Shown here: in pieces, positions 35,356-46,180 of the stretch
Position numbering within the stretch: position 1 is the stretch's first letter
How the letters are laid out: each line of letters starts with the position of its first letter
Origin: Marinifilaceae bacterium
GTDB taxonomy: Bacteria > Bacteroidota > Bacteroidia > Bacteroidales > Marinifilaceae
Direction: 5' to 3'
NCBI GenBank assembly: GCA_016936255.1
Contig: JAFGYE010000116.1
Coordinates: 40,007-104,006 of the forward strand
DNA: 64,000 bases
Translations under genes and position numbers: made by a program
The notes under the pieces: generated by a model
The model's database searches: none
Told to the model about the DNA's origin: nothing
What the model saw: only the letters and a program-made list of their open reading frames with translations

Positions 35356-35717
35356 ATTAAAAATAGATTAGATTATAATTAGGTAAGCCTAAAATACAAA
35401 ATACTATTTCAAACCTTCAAATCTTTTATTCATAATTATTAACAATCAACATATTAAACCCTCAAGACTAAATTATTCTGTTAAATATTAGCAATACTGC
35501 AAAATGTTAATATTTGTTAAAACCTTAATGATTGCACAACAATTTCTCAACATAATTCGATTGGCGTTTTATAATATCACTCTCCCTTATTTATTTCCAT
35601 TCTTGCTTACTATTTTTCAAAATTGACATTTAAATCATATGAAATTTGATTTTAGAATTGAAAAAACACTTTATTTTAAAATATTTATCAAGAATTTAAA
35701 ATAAACATATAAAAAAA
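35356..35717. other. AT-rich promoter region, no gene seen
   Basis: About 360 bp upstream of the TonB receptor gene and downstream of the CBM9-like gene. No ORF or RNA recognised; it likely contains the receptor promoter. Confidence 0.5.
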
Positions 35718-35739
35718 AGATGTTGCAAAAACAACACCT
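35718..35739 (-). terminator. terminator of the CBM9-like gene
   Basis: Minus strand AGGTGTTG / CAACATCT stem with a TTTTTG loop, followed by eight T. Confidence 0.8.
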
Positions 35740-35745
35740 TCCTTC

Positions 35746-36777
35746 CTACTCACTCCAAATCTTACTTTCGTGATCGATATACCAGGTTTTCCCGGTTTTT
35801 CCTTTGGCATAAATTAGAAATTGCAATTTCGTAATTTCTACATGAACAGGAAAAACTGATTTTACTTCTTTTTGATATGATCCCTTCTCATTGTAATACT
35901 GCTTCTGATGATTATACAATTTTATAAGCTCCATTTTTAAAGGATAATCTTCATCTGAAACAAAAATATCAGCACCCTTACCTGCCACATTTGTTGAAAA
36001 CTGCACATACCCCCATGTTTCCGGCTGATGCATAGCAATAACACCTTGCGGAGACCACACCCAGTTGTGCTCCGGATAAGCTTTTCCTGTTTCGGGATTA
36101 ATGCACTTGGAATAAGCCCCTTTTTCTGCTTTTACATCCCAATTTACCCGTGAAAAATTAACCCGCCATTGTTCTCCGTTTTTTGGCTTCCGCTGCTCAG
36201 GAGCACATTCTTTTAATACATCCCAGGGAAAAGCAATTTCCAATGTCCATTTCTCGTCTTTATCCGAAGAATTGTTTATTGTTCCGTAAATAGCCGTTGC
36301 CGATTTTAATCCTTTGATATCCCACGCATTAATTGCCGGTGCTCCATCACGATATGGTTTTGCGATCATCAAATCCCAAATGGTATTTAATGCATTCATT
36401 TCAAACTCATAATATCGGTGATTATCCCCTTGAGGATCAATAAATACCTCAAAATCATTATCGTAAAATATTACTGTATCCCGTTGTTTTAACTTTGCCC
36501 AAACATGTGGTTCTTCCAATTCTGCAGCCACATAAAAATAATCCTCATCCCATGCCATTTTAACATGAGTTTTATAGGTAGGCAAAGGTTTTTTATCTCC
36601 TTCTATATCCACAAAATATTCTGACCAATTTATATCTCCCCACTCCGAATTACTTAAAACTCCATCTATATTTATTGGATTAGAAGTTTTATAGCACATA
36701 TATGATCTCGCCTGATCCTGAGCCTTTCCCAAAGCAATAACAGTTAGCATCAAAACGATTAGCAATGTTGTTCTCAT
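35746..36777 (-). CDS. secreted CBM9-like carbohydrate-binding protein
   Basis: 343 residues from ATG 36777 (MRTTLLIVLMLTVIALGKAQ signal peptide); an upstream TTG adds three residues. The fold is the carbohydrate-binding family 9/DOMON-like type seen in many Bacteroidota: INIDGVLSNSEWGDINWSEYFVDIEG, AWDEDYFYVAAELEEPHVWA, YDNDFEVFIDPQGDNHRYYEFEMNALNT. The C-terminal about 60 residues are unique to this subfamily. Probable periplasmic or surface glycan binding. No glycan-utilisation operon surrounds it. Confidence 0.85.
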   Translation of the reverse strand: MRTTLLIVLMLTVIALGKAQDQARSYMCYKTSNPINIDGVLSNSEWGDINWSEYFVDIEGDKKPLPTYKTHVKMAWDEDYFYVAAELEEPHVWAKLKQRDTVIFYDNDFEVFIDPQGDNHRYYEFEMNALNTIWDLMIAKPYRDGAPAINAWDIKGLKSATAIYGTINNSSDKDEKWTLEIAFPWDVLKECAPEQRKPKNGEQWRVNFSRVNWDVKAEKGAYSKCINPETGKAYPEHNWVWSPQGVIAMHQPETWGYVQFSTNVAGKGADIFVSDEDYPLKMELIKLYNHQKQYYNEKGSYQKEVKSVFPVHVEITKLQFLIYAKGKTGKTWYIDHESKIWSE

Positions 36778-36998
36778 ATCAAGCAATGTATTTATTTTTA
36801 TTTAAAAAAAAAAGTAATAAAATAAGTGTTTAACTAATTTCAAATCTAAGGATAATTTTCAGCATTAAAATCCGGACTTTGCAACATTTACGGGAGTTTA
36901 AAATGGAATTCCGCTACATCATCAGTACTAATCTGGTTTAGCAGGATGAAAAAAAAACATTTATTCCTACTTTTGGAACGAAGCTAAAAATCAAACTC

Positions 36999-37517
36999 AT
37001 GTTAGAATTATTTTACAAACGACGAAGCATTCGAAAATTTACCGACAAACCTATCGAAGCAGCAAAACTTGAGCGAATTATGCAAGCCGCCTTATTGGCT
37101 CCTTCATCAAAAAGTTCATATCCATGTGAATTTGTAATTGTTGACCAAAAGGAAATCAATGATAAACTTTCAGTTTGCAAACCACTTGGAGCTGGATTCC
37201 TAAAAAATGCAGCTTGTTCTATTGTAGTAGCAGGCGACGCTGATAAAAGTGATGTTTGGATAGAAGATTGTGCTATTGCATCCACTTTTATTCAGTTACA
37301 AGCGGAAAAGGAGGGATTGGGAACCTGTTGGATTCAGATAAGAGAAAGAGAATACAATGATGAGCAATCAGCAGAATCTTATATTCAGGAAGTGGTAAAC
37401 ATGCCTGCAAATATTAAAATTCTGGCAATTATTGCTATCGGCTATAAAGATGGCGAGAAAGCAGGTCGCGATGAAACTTTTCTCAAAAAAGAAAAAATTC
37501 ATATGAACACATTTTAA
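36999..37517 (+). CDS. nitroreductase family protein (second copy in window)
   Basis: 172 residues: MLELFYKRRSIRKFTDKPIE at the N terminus (FMN phosphate), LLAPSSKSSYPCEFVIV, GLGTCWIQIRERE and AIGYKDGEKAGRD are nitroreductase features. It is not closely similar to the 12171-12743 nitroreductase. Cytosolic FMN oxidoreductase; substrate unknown. It is followed by a MITE-like element, not by a simple terminator. Confidence 0.9.
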   Translation: MLELFYKRRSIRKFTDKPIEAAKLERIMQAALLAPSSKSSYPCEFVIVDQKEINDKLSVCKPLGAGFLKNAACSIVVAGDADKSDVWIEDCAIASTFIQLQAEKEGLGTCWIQIREREYNDEQSAESYIQEVVNMPANIKILAIIAIGYKDGEKAGRDETFLKKEKIHMNTF

Positions 37518-37528
37518 AATACGACTAA

Positions 37529-37688
37529 GAAGGTGTCCAAAAAGGAATATTTTGTAATGGATTGTCATGTTAACCGATCCCAATGGCTATCGGAACGAAA
37601 CAGCTGTTTTCTAAAGTAAAAGATTCTTCGTCCCGATTCATCGGGATCAGAATGACAATAGAACAAAACTTTTTAGACACCCTCTTTT
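37529..37688. mobile_element. MITE-like element, about 160 bp, with terminal inverted repeats
   Basis: Left end AAGGTGTCCAAAAAG...TTTTGT and right end ACAAAACTTTTTAGACACCCT are imperfect inverted repeats of about 20-25 bp. Internally there are two palindromes, CCGAT...ATCGG and TCCCGATTCATCGGGA. It has no ORF. It lies in the gap between a nitroreductase and the end of the his operon. Confidence 0.75.
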
Positions 37689-37707
37689 CTTTCTTTCAAA
37701 CAAATTT

Positions 37708-38328
37708 TTATTTGCTGTGGCGTTCTACCAAAAGGCTAACGACTTCTTCCAACTTGTAATCTTTAGCTGCAAGGAGCACCAGGTAATGAAACATCAAATC
37801 AGCAGCTTCACCCATAAATAAATCTTTATTGTCATCTTTGGCTTCAATCACCAGCTCAACAGCCTCTTCTCCTACCTTTTGGGCAATCTTATTAATTCCT
37901 TTATTAAAAAGACTTGCGGTATAAGATTTCTCAGACAAATTCTTCTTTCTCTCATTAATCACCTGTTGCAACTGCAGCAAAAAATCAATGGAAGATGCTT
38001 GGTTCTCTTCTGCCCAGCAAGTATCTGTTCCTTTGTGACAAACCGGACCTACCGGTGCCACTTTTATCAGTAAAGTGTCATTATCACAATCTAAACTTAA
38101 ATCTTTCAATTCAAGAAAATTACCACTTTCTTCTCCTTTGGTCCAAAGTCTTTTTTTATTTCTGCTATAGAAAGTCACTTTTCCAGTCTCGATTGTTTTT
38201 TCGTACGATTCCTTATTCATGTATCCCAGCATCAACACCTTTTGTGTTTTAACATCTTGAATAATTGCAGGCACAAGTCCTTCTCCTTTTTCGAAATCAA
38301 TTTGGTTTGTCAGATCTTTAAAATTCAT
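37708..38328 (-). CDS. hisIE: phosphoribosyl-AMP cyclohydrolase / phosphoribosyl-ATP pyrophosphatase
   Basis: 206 residues, the fused HisIE form. The N-terminal cyclohydrolase half (1-110) has LMLGYMNKESYEKTIETGKVTFYSRNKKRLWTKGE-type blocks and metal-binding CDNDT and CHKGTDTCW. The C-terminal pyrophosphohydrolase half (about 115-203) is helical with KVGEEAVELVIEAKDD and GEAADLMFHYLVLL. It performs steps 2 and 3 of histidine synthesis. Last gene of the his operon, 20 bp after hisF. Confidence 0.95.
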   Translation of the reverse strand: MNFKDLTNQIDFEKGEGLVPAIIQDVKTQKVLMLGYMNKESYEKTIETGKVTFYSRNKKRLWTKGEESGNFLELKDLSLDCDNDTLLIKVAPVGPVCHKGTDTCWAEENQASSIDFLLQLQQVINERKKNLSEKSYTASLFNKGINKIAQKVGEEAVELVIEAKDDNKDLFMGEAADLMFHYLVLLAAKDYKLEEVVSLLVERHSK

Positions 38329-38348
38329 CTTTTATAATTGTGGTTCGT

Positions 38349-39104
38349 TTATATTCTTACTGGTATATTCTTACTTTTTAGATATGTTTTCAAATTGGGA
38401 ATTTCTATTTCCTTAAAATGAAAAACACTGGCTGCCAAAGCGGCATCAGCCTTCCCTTCGGTAAATGTATCTGCAAAATGTTCCATATTTCCAGCTCCGC
38501 CCGAAGCTATAATTGGAATATTTATCATCTCGGATAGTTTCGCCAAAGTTTCATTCGCAAATCCATTCTTGGTTCCATCGTGATTCATTGACGTAAACAA
38601 GATTTCTCCTGCACCCAATCTCTCTGCTTCCAGAATCCAATCGAACAAATCAATTCCGGCAGCTAATCTTCCGCCATTTAAATAGACTTCCCATTTGCCG
38701 TCGGCAAAGCGGGCATCTACGGCAACAACAACGCACTGACTGCCGAATCGGGAAGCCAAGTCTGATATTAGCTTTGGATTTCGGACAGCCGAAGAATTTA
38801 TGGATACCTTATCAGCTCCGGCATTCAAGAGAATGCCAACATCCTCCGGTGTAGAAATTCCTCCACCAACAGTGAAAGGTATATTTAGTTCTTTTGCTAC
38901 TTTCTGCACCAAATCAATAAGTGTTTTCCTCTTTTCATGAGTGGCTGTAATGTCTAAAAAGACCAATTCGTCCGCTCCTTGCTCTGCATAATACGCAGCC
39001 AATTCAACAGCATCACCGGCGTCTCGTAAATCGACAAAATTAACTCCTTTAACCGTTCTTCCGTCTTTTACATCCAAACAGGGTATTATTCGTTTCGACA
39101 GCAT
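38349..39104 (-). CDS. hisF: imidazole glycerol phosphate synthase, cyclase subunit
   Basis: 251 residues, a (beta/alpha)8 barrel with catalytic Asp residues in [17 protein letters not shown] (D11) and [16 protein letters not shown], phosphate loops FTVGGGIST and IIASGGAGN. It accepts ammonia from HisH and forms IGP and AICAR. It is separated by 2 bp from hisA. Confidence 0.97.
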   Translation of the reverse strand: MLSKRIIPCLDVKDGRTVKGVNFVDLRDAGDAVELAAYYAEQGADELVFLDITATHEKRKTLIDLVQKVAKELNIPFTVGGGISTPEDVGILLNAGADKVSINSSAVRNPKLISDLASRFGSQCVVVAVDARFADGKWEVYLNGGRLAAGIDLFDWILEAERLGAGEILFTSMNHDGTKNGFANETLAKLSEMINIPIIASGGAGNMEHFADTFTEGKADAALAASVFHFKEIEIPNLKTYLKSKNIPVRI

Positions 39105-39106
39105 AT

Positions 39107-39838
39107 TTACAGGATAAATTCGTTAACCAATTCATTCATATCAATTCGATTTTCGTAAATCGCCTTGCCGATAATCACGCCCCAACAGCCAATCTCATTC
39201 AAAATGCGAACATCTTCGATATTACCAACTCCTCCGCTTGCAACCAGTTCTAAATTGGGAAATTCTTTCATTACCGATTGATACAACTCAACAGCTGGCC
39301 CCTGCAGCATTCCATCTTTCGAAATATCGGTACAGATTACAGTTTTCACTCCTTTTTTCTGATAATTCTCCAAAAACCTGAACAAATGATAATCAGAATC
39401 TTCTTTCCATCCGGAAATTGAAACCATTTCATTTCGAACATCGGCTCCCAAAATCATTTTATCCGAACCATATTTTTCCATCCATTTTTCGAACATGTCA
39501 GGATTCGAAACGGCAATGCTGCCACCTGTAACCTGATTCGCTCCGCACTGAAAAGCCAATTCGATATCTTCATCAGATTTCACTCCTCCACCAAAATCGA
39601 TTTTCAGATTGGTTCCGGAAGCCACTCTCCGCAACACTTCCGAATTGCAAATATGTCCTGATTTAGCACCTTCCAGATCAACCAAATGCAGACGGGTAAT
39701 TCCTAATTCTTCAAAGCCCTTTGCTACCTGCAACGGATCTTCACTATATACTTTTTCGGTATCGTAATCTCCTTTTGTTAGTCGAACACATCTCCCTTTT
39801 ATGGTATCGATGGCTGGTATTATTTTTATTTTGGTCAT
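39107..39838 (-). CDS. hisA: ProFAR isomerase
   Basis: 243 residues, the barrel homologue of His[21 protein letters not shown] (catalytic D11), [27 protein letters not shown] (second Asp) and [13 protein letters not shown]. It isomerises the aminoaldose to aminoketose in step 4. A gap of about 90 bp separates it from hisH upstream, larger than the other his junctions. Confidence 0.97.
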   Translation of the reverse strand: MTKIKIIPAIDTIKGRCVRLTKGDYDTEKVYSEDPLQVAKGFEELGITRLHLVDLEGAKSGHICNSEVLRRVASGTNLKIDFGGGVKSDEDIELAFQCGANQVTGGSIAVSNPDMFEKWMEKYGSDKMILGADVRNEMVSISGWKEDSDYHLFRFLENYQKKGVKTVICTDISKDGMLQGPAVELYQSVMKEFPNLELVASGGVGNIEDVRILNEIGCWGVIIGKAIYENRIDMNELVNEFIL

Positions 39839-39928
39839 TTTTTTTAGATATAAGACATGAGATGTGAGATTTGATATACGAGATTAGCGCACATTCTCCG
39901 ATTTTCTCACAATAAATTCCAATTCCTT

Positions 39929-40519
39929 TTACAGATTGATAAAATTTTCGAGTATCCTAACTCCTACTTCTCCCGATTTTTCAGGATGAAACTGACAGGC
40001 ATAGAAATTATCTTTCTGAAGTGAAGCACTGAAATTCAATATATAGTTACAAGATGCAACAGTCTCCGAAGAACTTGGCACATAGTAAGAATGTACAAAA
40101 TAGGCAAATTCCATTTCAGAGACTCCTTTAAACAAACTGCCTTTCAGTTCCTCCAACTGATTCCATCCCATATGAGGCACTTTGCGTTCATTGGTAAAGC
40201 GTTTTACTTGCAGAGGGAAAATACCCAATCCTTTTGTATCACTTTCTTCGGAGCTTTCGCACATCAGCTGCATTCCCAAACAAATACCTAACACGGGTTG
40301 TGTCAATTGAGGAATCAATTGATCCAAGCCATTCTTCCGAAGCGAATTCATGGCCCAGGCGGCTTCACCAACTCCGGGAAATATCACTTTATCTGCACTG
40401 CGAATCACTTCTTCATCATTTGAAACAACAGGAGTAATTCCTAATCGCTCAAAAGCATATTTTACCGATTGAATATTTCCTGCATCATAATCGATGATAA
40501 CAATTTTCTGATCTTTCAT
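39929..40519 (-). CDS. hisH: imidazole glycerol phosphate synthase, glutaminase subunit
   Basis: 196 residues from ATG 40519 (MKDQKIVIIDYDAGN); the frame is open 51 bp further upstream but that part lacks family similarity. It is a class-I glutamine amidotransferase with nucleophile C80 in GICLGMQLM, oxyanion loop PGVGEA, and the His-Glu pair in CQFHPEKSG. It supplies ammonia to HisF. The 76-bp gap to hisB holds a TCCCGAATTCCCGGGA palindrome. Confidence 0.95.
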   Translation of the reverse strand: MKDQKIVIIDYDAGNIQSVKYAFERLGITPVVSNDEEVIRSADKVIFPGVGEAAWAMNSLRKNGLDQLIPQLTQPVLGICLGMQLMCESSEESDTKGLGIFPLQVKRFTNERKVPHMGWNQLEELKGSLFKGVSEMEFAYFVHSYYVPSSSETVASCNYILNFSASLQKDNFYACQFHPEKSGEVGVRILENFINL

Positions 40520-40595
40520 TTTATTTAGACTAAGATGAGAGTCCCGAATTCCCGGGATTAGATAAATCACTTCCCTTACACATTTATTTAAACTT

Positions 40596-41750
40596 TTAAA
40601 GCTTCCCCTTCGTAGATGGCAATTGCAAACAATTTGCGTCTCTTCGAATCGCCATGCGGATGGCCCTGGCCAAAGCTTTAAAAATGCCTTCTATTTTATG
40701 ATGCTCATTTTGTCCTTCGGCCTTGATGTTCAGATTGCATGAAGCTCCATCGGAGAATGACTTAAAAAAGTGGAAAAACATCTCTGTTGGCATTCCTCCA
40801 ATCATTTCGCGATTGAATTCAGCCTCCCAAACCAACCAGTTTCTACCTCCAAAATCAATAGCAACCTGCGCCAAACAGTCATCCATCGGCAAACAAAAAC
40901 CATAACGATCCAATCCCAATTTATTGCCAAGAGCTAACTTAAATGCTTCTCCCAAAGCAATTGCAGTATCTTCTATGGTGTGATGTTCATCAACTTCCAA
41001 ATCTCCTTTTACGATAACGCTCAAGTTCACTCCGGAGTGTTTGGCAATCTGATCGAGCATGTGATCAAAAAATCCGATTCCTGTATTAAACGAGCCTTTT
41101 CCTTCACCATCCAGATCCAAAACAATTTTAATCTTTGTTTCGTTCGTATTCCTTTCAACCGTTGCGGTTCGTTCACTTAAGCGCAAAAACTCATATATTT
41201 TCTCCCACGATTCTGTGCGCAATTCAATACAAGCTTCCAGTTCCTGTTTCGATTCCGACAACTCATCATCACCAATATTTCCACTTGATGAAATAAAAAT
41301 TGCTTTTGCATTCAAATTCTTAGCCAATTCAACATCAGTCCAACGATCACCAATCACAAACGAATTTTCCAAATCATACTCTTCCGAAAAATACTTTGTC
41401 AACAAAGCGGTACCGGGTTTTCTTGTTGGTGCATTTTCATGAGGAAAAGTTTTATCAATGCATACATCTGCGAATTCAATTCCTTCACTGGAAAATGCCT
41501 GCATCATTTTATTCTGAGCCGGCCAAAAGGTATCCTCAGGATATGAACCGGTTCCCAAACCATCCTGATTGGTAACCATCACCAGTTCAAAATCAAGTTG
41601 CTTTACAATTTTCGCCAGCCCATTAAAAACACCAGGATAATACTCTAATTTCTCCAGACTATCCACCTGATAATCAACAGGAGGCTCCAGAATCAATGTT
41701 CCATCTCTATCAATAAACAGAACTTTCTTTTTTGCAGTTGTATCCTTCAT
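40596..41750 (-). CDS. hisB: histidinol-phosphatase / imidazoleglycerol-phosphate dehydratase
   Basis: 384 residues, the fused HisB. The N-terminal HAD phosphatase (about 1-170) has FIDRDGTL (nucleophile Asp), [10 protein letters not shown] and [10 protein letters not shown]. The C-terminal dehydratase (about 190-384) has [31 protein letters not shown] and a second set [16 protein letters not shown], with manganese-binding His clusters. Steps 6 and 8. Start overlaps the hisC stop as ATGA. Confidence 0.96.
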   Translation of the reverse strand: MKDTTAKKKVLFIDRDGTLILEPPVDYQVDSLEKLEYYPGVFNGLAKIVKQLDFELVMVTNQDGLGTGSYPEDTFWPAQNKMMQAFSSEGIEFADVCIDKTFPHENAPTRKPGTALLTKYFSEEYDLENSFVIGDRWTDVELAKNLNAKAIFISSSGNIGDDELSESKQELEACIELRTESWEKIYEFLRLSERTATVERNTNETKIKIVLDLDGEGKGSFNTGIGFFDHMLDQIAKHSGVNLSVIVKGDLEVDEHHTIEDTAIALGEAFKLALGNKLGLDRYGFCLPMDDCLAQVAIDFGGRNWLVWEAEFNREMIGGMPTEMFFHFFKSFSDGASCNLNIKAEGQNEHHKIEGIFKALARAIRMAIRRDANCLQLPSTKGKL

Positions 41751-42810
41751 GATTTCAATTCAAATTTTGTTAATGTATTTTTCAAAATCGCATTTTCCTC
41801 ACTTGTACCAATACTAATGCGAACACAGTTTCCCAGACTTTGAATTTTTGACCGGTCCCGAATAATGATTTCATCGGTAAGCAAATAATCATATAAGCCT
41901 CTTGCATCATTCACACGAATCAAAATAAAATTAGCATCAGTAGGATATACTTTCTCAATAAAAGGCAAACCATTCAAAAATGTGATCAAACCTTCTCTTT
42001 CTGTGATGATATTCTTCACTTGCTCGTCATACAAATCAACAGTTTCCAATAATTCAAGAGCTTTGGTCTGAGTCAGACAATTCACGTTATAAGGCGGCTT
42101 TATTCTATTCAAGACATTGATGATTTCCTTGGAAGCCAAACCAATACCCAAACGAATTCCTGCCATTCCCCATGCTTTTGACAATGTTTGCAGTATCACT
42201 AAATTGGAATAATCGGCTAATTTATCTACCATAGTTTTGCCTGGAGCAAAATCAATGTAAGCCTCATCAATAATAACAATTCCTTTAAATTTATCCAGTA
42301 ATTCAACAAGCTTACTCTCATCCAACAAATTAGCTGTTGGATTATTCGGCGAACATAGAAATAACAGTTTCGAATTCTGATCGGCAACTGAAAGAACAGC
42401 ATTTACTTCCGGCTGAAAATCCTTATCAAGCGGCACTTCACGATTCTCAATCGCATTGATTCCTGCTGCAACTTCATACATCCCATAGGTTGGCGTACAA
42501 ATAATTACATTATCGATATTCGGCTCACAAAATGCTCTAAACAAAAGATCAATAACCTCATCACTGCCATTTCCAAGAATCATATTTTCAGAATTCACAG
42601 CTTTCAATTCTCCCAAACGTGCTTTTAATGTTCTTTGCATAGGATCCGGATAGCGATTTACTCCATTTTCATACGGATTTTCGTTGGCATCCAAAAAGAC
42701 AGATCCCTTTCCTGAAAATTCATCTCTTGCAGAAGAATACGGCACCAGTCTTTTCACGTTCTCCCGAACCAATTTATTCAAGTCTATGCTTGATTTTATT
42801 TTTGCTCCCA

Positions 42811-42814
<4 letters not shown>
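41747..42814 (-). CDS. hisC: histidinol-phosphate aminotransferase
   Basis: 355 residues, a fold-type I PLP aminotransferase: [53 protein letters not shown], and PLP lysine in [16 protein letters not shown]. It converts imidazole acetol phosphate to histidinol phosphate (step 7). It overlaps hisD and hisB by 4 bp on each side. Confidence 0.96.
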
Positions 42815-44103
<1,289 letters not shown>

Positions 44104-44120
44104 TTTCGTAGGAATTAAAC

Positions 44121-44981
44121 TTACAACACCATTTTCTGAATTGGAATAATCAATATTCCTTCTGCACCATTCAATTTTAACTGATCAATGACTCCCCAAA
44201 AATCATTCTCGTTTATAACAGAGTGAATAGAACTCCATCCTTCCTGTGCCAAAGGCAATACAGTCGGGCTTTTCATTCCAGGCAGCACCTTAATGATATC
44301 CTCCACTTTATCATTGGGCGCATTCAGCAAAATATATTTGTTGTTTTTTGCGGTTAAAACAGATTTCATTCGAAACAGCAGTCGTTCCAATATAGCACTC
44401 TTTAGATTGCTGATATTTTTATTCGCAACCAAACAGGCCTCCGAAACCAAAACCTCTTCCACCTCAACCAGTCCATTCTTGAACAATGTACTACCGGAAC
44501 TCACCAAATCGCAAATTCCATCGGCCAAACCAATATTAGGCGCAATTTCAACAGAACCGGAAATTACGTGAATTTCACAATCTAAGTTATTGGCATCCAA
44601 AAACTGCTGCAAGGAATTTGGATAGGACGTGGCTAATTTTTTCCCATTAAAATACTCCAATCCTGTATACTCTACATCTTTCGGCAAAGCCATTGCCAAC
44701 CTACACTTTGAAAAACCTAATTTCTGAAGGATCTCAAGTTCCTTTTGCTTTTCGATAATTACATTCTCTCCTATGATAGCAATATCCGCGACACCATCCT
44801 GAACGTACTGAGGAATATCTGAATTTCTTAGGTATAAAACTTCGAGTGGAAAATTGGAAGCGTTTGCTTTCAATTGATCTTTTCCATTATCGATGGAAAT
44901 ACCACACTCTTTCAGAATTCGCAAGGAATCTTCCTGCAGTCTTCCAGATTTTTGTACTGCAATTGTTAATTTTTCTCCCAT
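44121..44981 (-). CDS. hisG: ATP phosphoribosyltransferase, long form
   Basis: 286 residues, the long HisG type with two periplasmic-binding-like catalytic lobes (LTIAVQKSGRLQEDSLRIL, GVADIAIIGENVI, DGICDLVSSGSTL) and a C-terminal ACT-like domain (about 210-286: KVLPGMKSPTVLPL) that binds His for feedback inhibition. It performs the first committed step. It is first in the operon, just after the His attenuator. Confidence 0.97.
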   Translation of the reverse strand: MGEKLTIAVQKSGRLQEDSLRILKECGISIDNGKDQLKANASNFPLEVLYLRNSDIPQYVQDGVADIAIIGENVIIEKQKELEILQKLGFSKCRLAMALPKDVEYTGLEYFNGKKLATSYPNSLQQFLDANNLDCEIHVISGSVEIAPNIGLADGICDLVSSGSTLFKNGLVEVEEVLVSEACLVANKNISNLKSAILERLLFRMKSVLTAKNNKYILLNAPNDKVEDIIKVLPGMKSPTVLPLAQEGWSSIHSVINENDFWGVIDQLKLNGAEGILIIPIQKMVL

Positions 44982-45026
44982 GGTTAAAAATTTTGGTGCC
45001 TTCTGGTATCAGTTTTAGGCAATAAA

Positions 45027-45055
45027 AAACGCCCGACTGTTACCAGCGGGCGTTT
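45027..45055 (-). terminator. his operon attenuator terminator with antiterminator alternative
   Basis: Minus strand AAACGCCCG / CGGGCGTTT 9-bp stem, 11-base loop, then TTTTTTATT. The 5' arm and loop (CCGCTGGT, 45042-45049) can pair with ACCAACCGG (45106-45114) inside the leader peptide, an exclusive antiterminator. Confidence 0.88.
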
Positions 45056-45097
45056 AAATGTTAGTTAAAATATCTTTAGAAATACTGCATAACATCC

Positions 45098-45154
45098 TCA
45101 GCTCACCGGTTGGTAAGTATAATGATGATGATGATGAATTGCAGTAAATTTCAT
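45098..45154 (-). CDS. hisL: His leader peptide (18 aa, 5 His)
   Basis: ATG 45154 gives MKFTAIHHHHHYTYQPVS then TGA. Five consecutive His codons precede the antiterminator arm, and a strong terminator follows about 40 bp downstream, directly before hisG. Classical ribosome-mediated attenuation is expected: stalling on His codons when His-tRNA is scarce prevents the terminator. Confidence 0.93.
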   Translation of the reverse strand: MKFTAIHHHHHYTYQPVS

Positions 45155-45175
45155 TTTTTCTTTTTTGATATGCCA

Positions 45176-45207
45176 CAAAGATTAGTAAAATATTTTAAGC
45201 ATCCAAA
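45176..45207 (-). promoter_or_regulatory. probable his operon promoter
   Basis: Minus strand TTTG (45204-45207) and AATCTTTG (45176-45183) separated by 20 bp, close to the Bacteroidota -33/-7 arrangement. The implied transcript start lies about 15 nt before the His leader ATG. Confidence 0.6.
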
Positions 45208-45310
45208 TTCAGACTCAAAGAATTACAATAATATAAACTTAAATTAACAACACCTGATTTAGGCTGCATGTAATAAATTACATGACATTTTACGATACAA
45301 AACCAAACCT

Positions 45311-45520
45311 TATATGGGGGTCATCTCAAAAAAAACAATTTTTCTTCCTTATACCCCTTATCGTAATCGTTATAAATACTAAAAACATCATTTTTTATAA
45401 ATTACCCCCTATTTTTCTATTGTGTTTTTGATTTTTTTAATACTTTTACAAAATCAAACTATTAAATATAGGGGTCACATTAAAAAAAACCACATTTTAT
45501 AAGCCGATACCCCCACATTC
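45311..45520. promoter_or_regulatory. repeated GGGGTCA / ATACCCC boxes upstream of glnK-amtB
   Basis: Two similar modules: 45311-45360 (ATGGGGGTCA, a poly-A run, then CTTATACCCCTTA) and 45467-45520 (ATAGGGGTCACA, poly-A run, then GATACCCCCACA). A lone ATTACCCCCTA lies at 45401-45411 between them. The G and C blocks are in register and could pair or act as operator half-sites. No sigma-54 -24/-12 consensus was seen. Confidence 0.55.
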
Positions 45521-45701
45521 CGAATAGTCTGATTGAAATAAACCATTTTTACTAACTATTATAGAAAACCTAAATTTTTACCACATGCAAAAACATTATT
45601 TAGCTCTTCGAAACAAAGCCACATTGCATTCCGAAGATAAAAAAGAGCAATCCCTTTCTTCAAATTTTCGACAACGGTCGAATTTACGCTTGGTCTAAAC
45701 C

Positions 45702-45742
45702 CGAAACCCGAGATTCCTTAATCCGGGGAATCTCGGTGTTTC
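45702..45742. repeat. long inverted repeat upstream of glnK
   Basis: GAAACCCGAGATTCC / GGAATCTCGGTGTTTC with one bulge and a short loop. There is no T-run, so it is more likely a palindromic repeat or mRNA structure than a terminator. Confidence 0.6.
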
Positions 45743-45796
45743 AACCAGCCAAAAATGAAAGAGTATGATTTAAAAAACAATTTAAACAATTAGCTC

Positions 45797-46144
45797 ATGA
45801 AAAAGATCGAAGCAATTATCCGTAAAACAAAATTTGAAGACGTAAAAAAAGGCCTGCACAATATCGGAATTGACTACTTGTCATTTTGGGATGTAAGAGG
45901 CGTAGGAAAATCAGTAGAAGAGAGAGTTTATCGAGGTGTAATCTACGACACCAGCAGTATCGAAAGAACATTAATTTCTTTCATTGTGCGGGATAAATAT
46001 GTTGATAGCTGTATTGTAAGCATTCGTGAAAATGCTTTCACCGGAGAAGTTGGAGACGGAAGAATTTTCGTTTACAATGTTGAGGATGCTTACCGTATTC
46101 GAACAGGTGATTCGGGTGATCGTTCCCTATACGACGAAGAGTAA
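45797..46144 (+). CDS. glnK: P-II nitrogen regulatory protein
   Basis: 115 residues: KKIEAIIRKTKFEDVKKGL at the N terminus, T-loop around GVGKSVEERVYRGVIYD (with Tyr at the loop tip), B-loop FTGEVGDGRIFV and C-loop RIRTGDSGD. It binds ATP/ADP and 2-oxoglutarate and blocks AmtB when nitrogen is plentiful. The T-loop differs in detail from proteobacterial GlnK (no QKGH). It lies 36 bp before amtB. Confidence 0.93.
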   Translation: MKKIEAIIRKTKFEDVKKGLHNIGIDYLSFWDVRGVGKSVEERVYRGVIYDTSSIERTLISFIVRDKYVDSCIVSIRENAFTGEVGDGRIFVYNVEDAYRIRTGDSGDRSLYDEE

Positions 46145-46180
46145 TCAGCAACTAATTTTTCACAATTTAAATTACCTATC

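Noticed and set aside
39839..39928. Separate promoter or leader between hisH and hisA
   Set aside because: The 90-bp gap is larger than others in the operon but shows no hairpin, leader peptide or clear -7/-33 boxes.
45121..45140. ATGATG simple repeat upstream of hisG as a microsatellite
   Set aside because: It is explained by the five His codons of the leader peptide on the minus strand.
45585..45698. Possible 37-aa frame (MQKHYLALRNKATLH...) upstream of glnK
   Set aside because: No homology recognised and no leader-peptide features such as repeated codons; followed by a palindrome without T-run. Kept only as a possibility.
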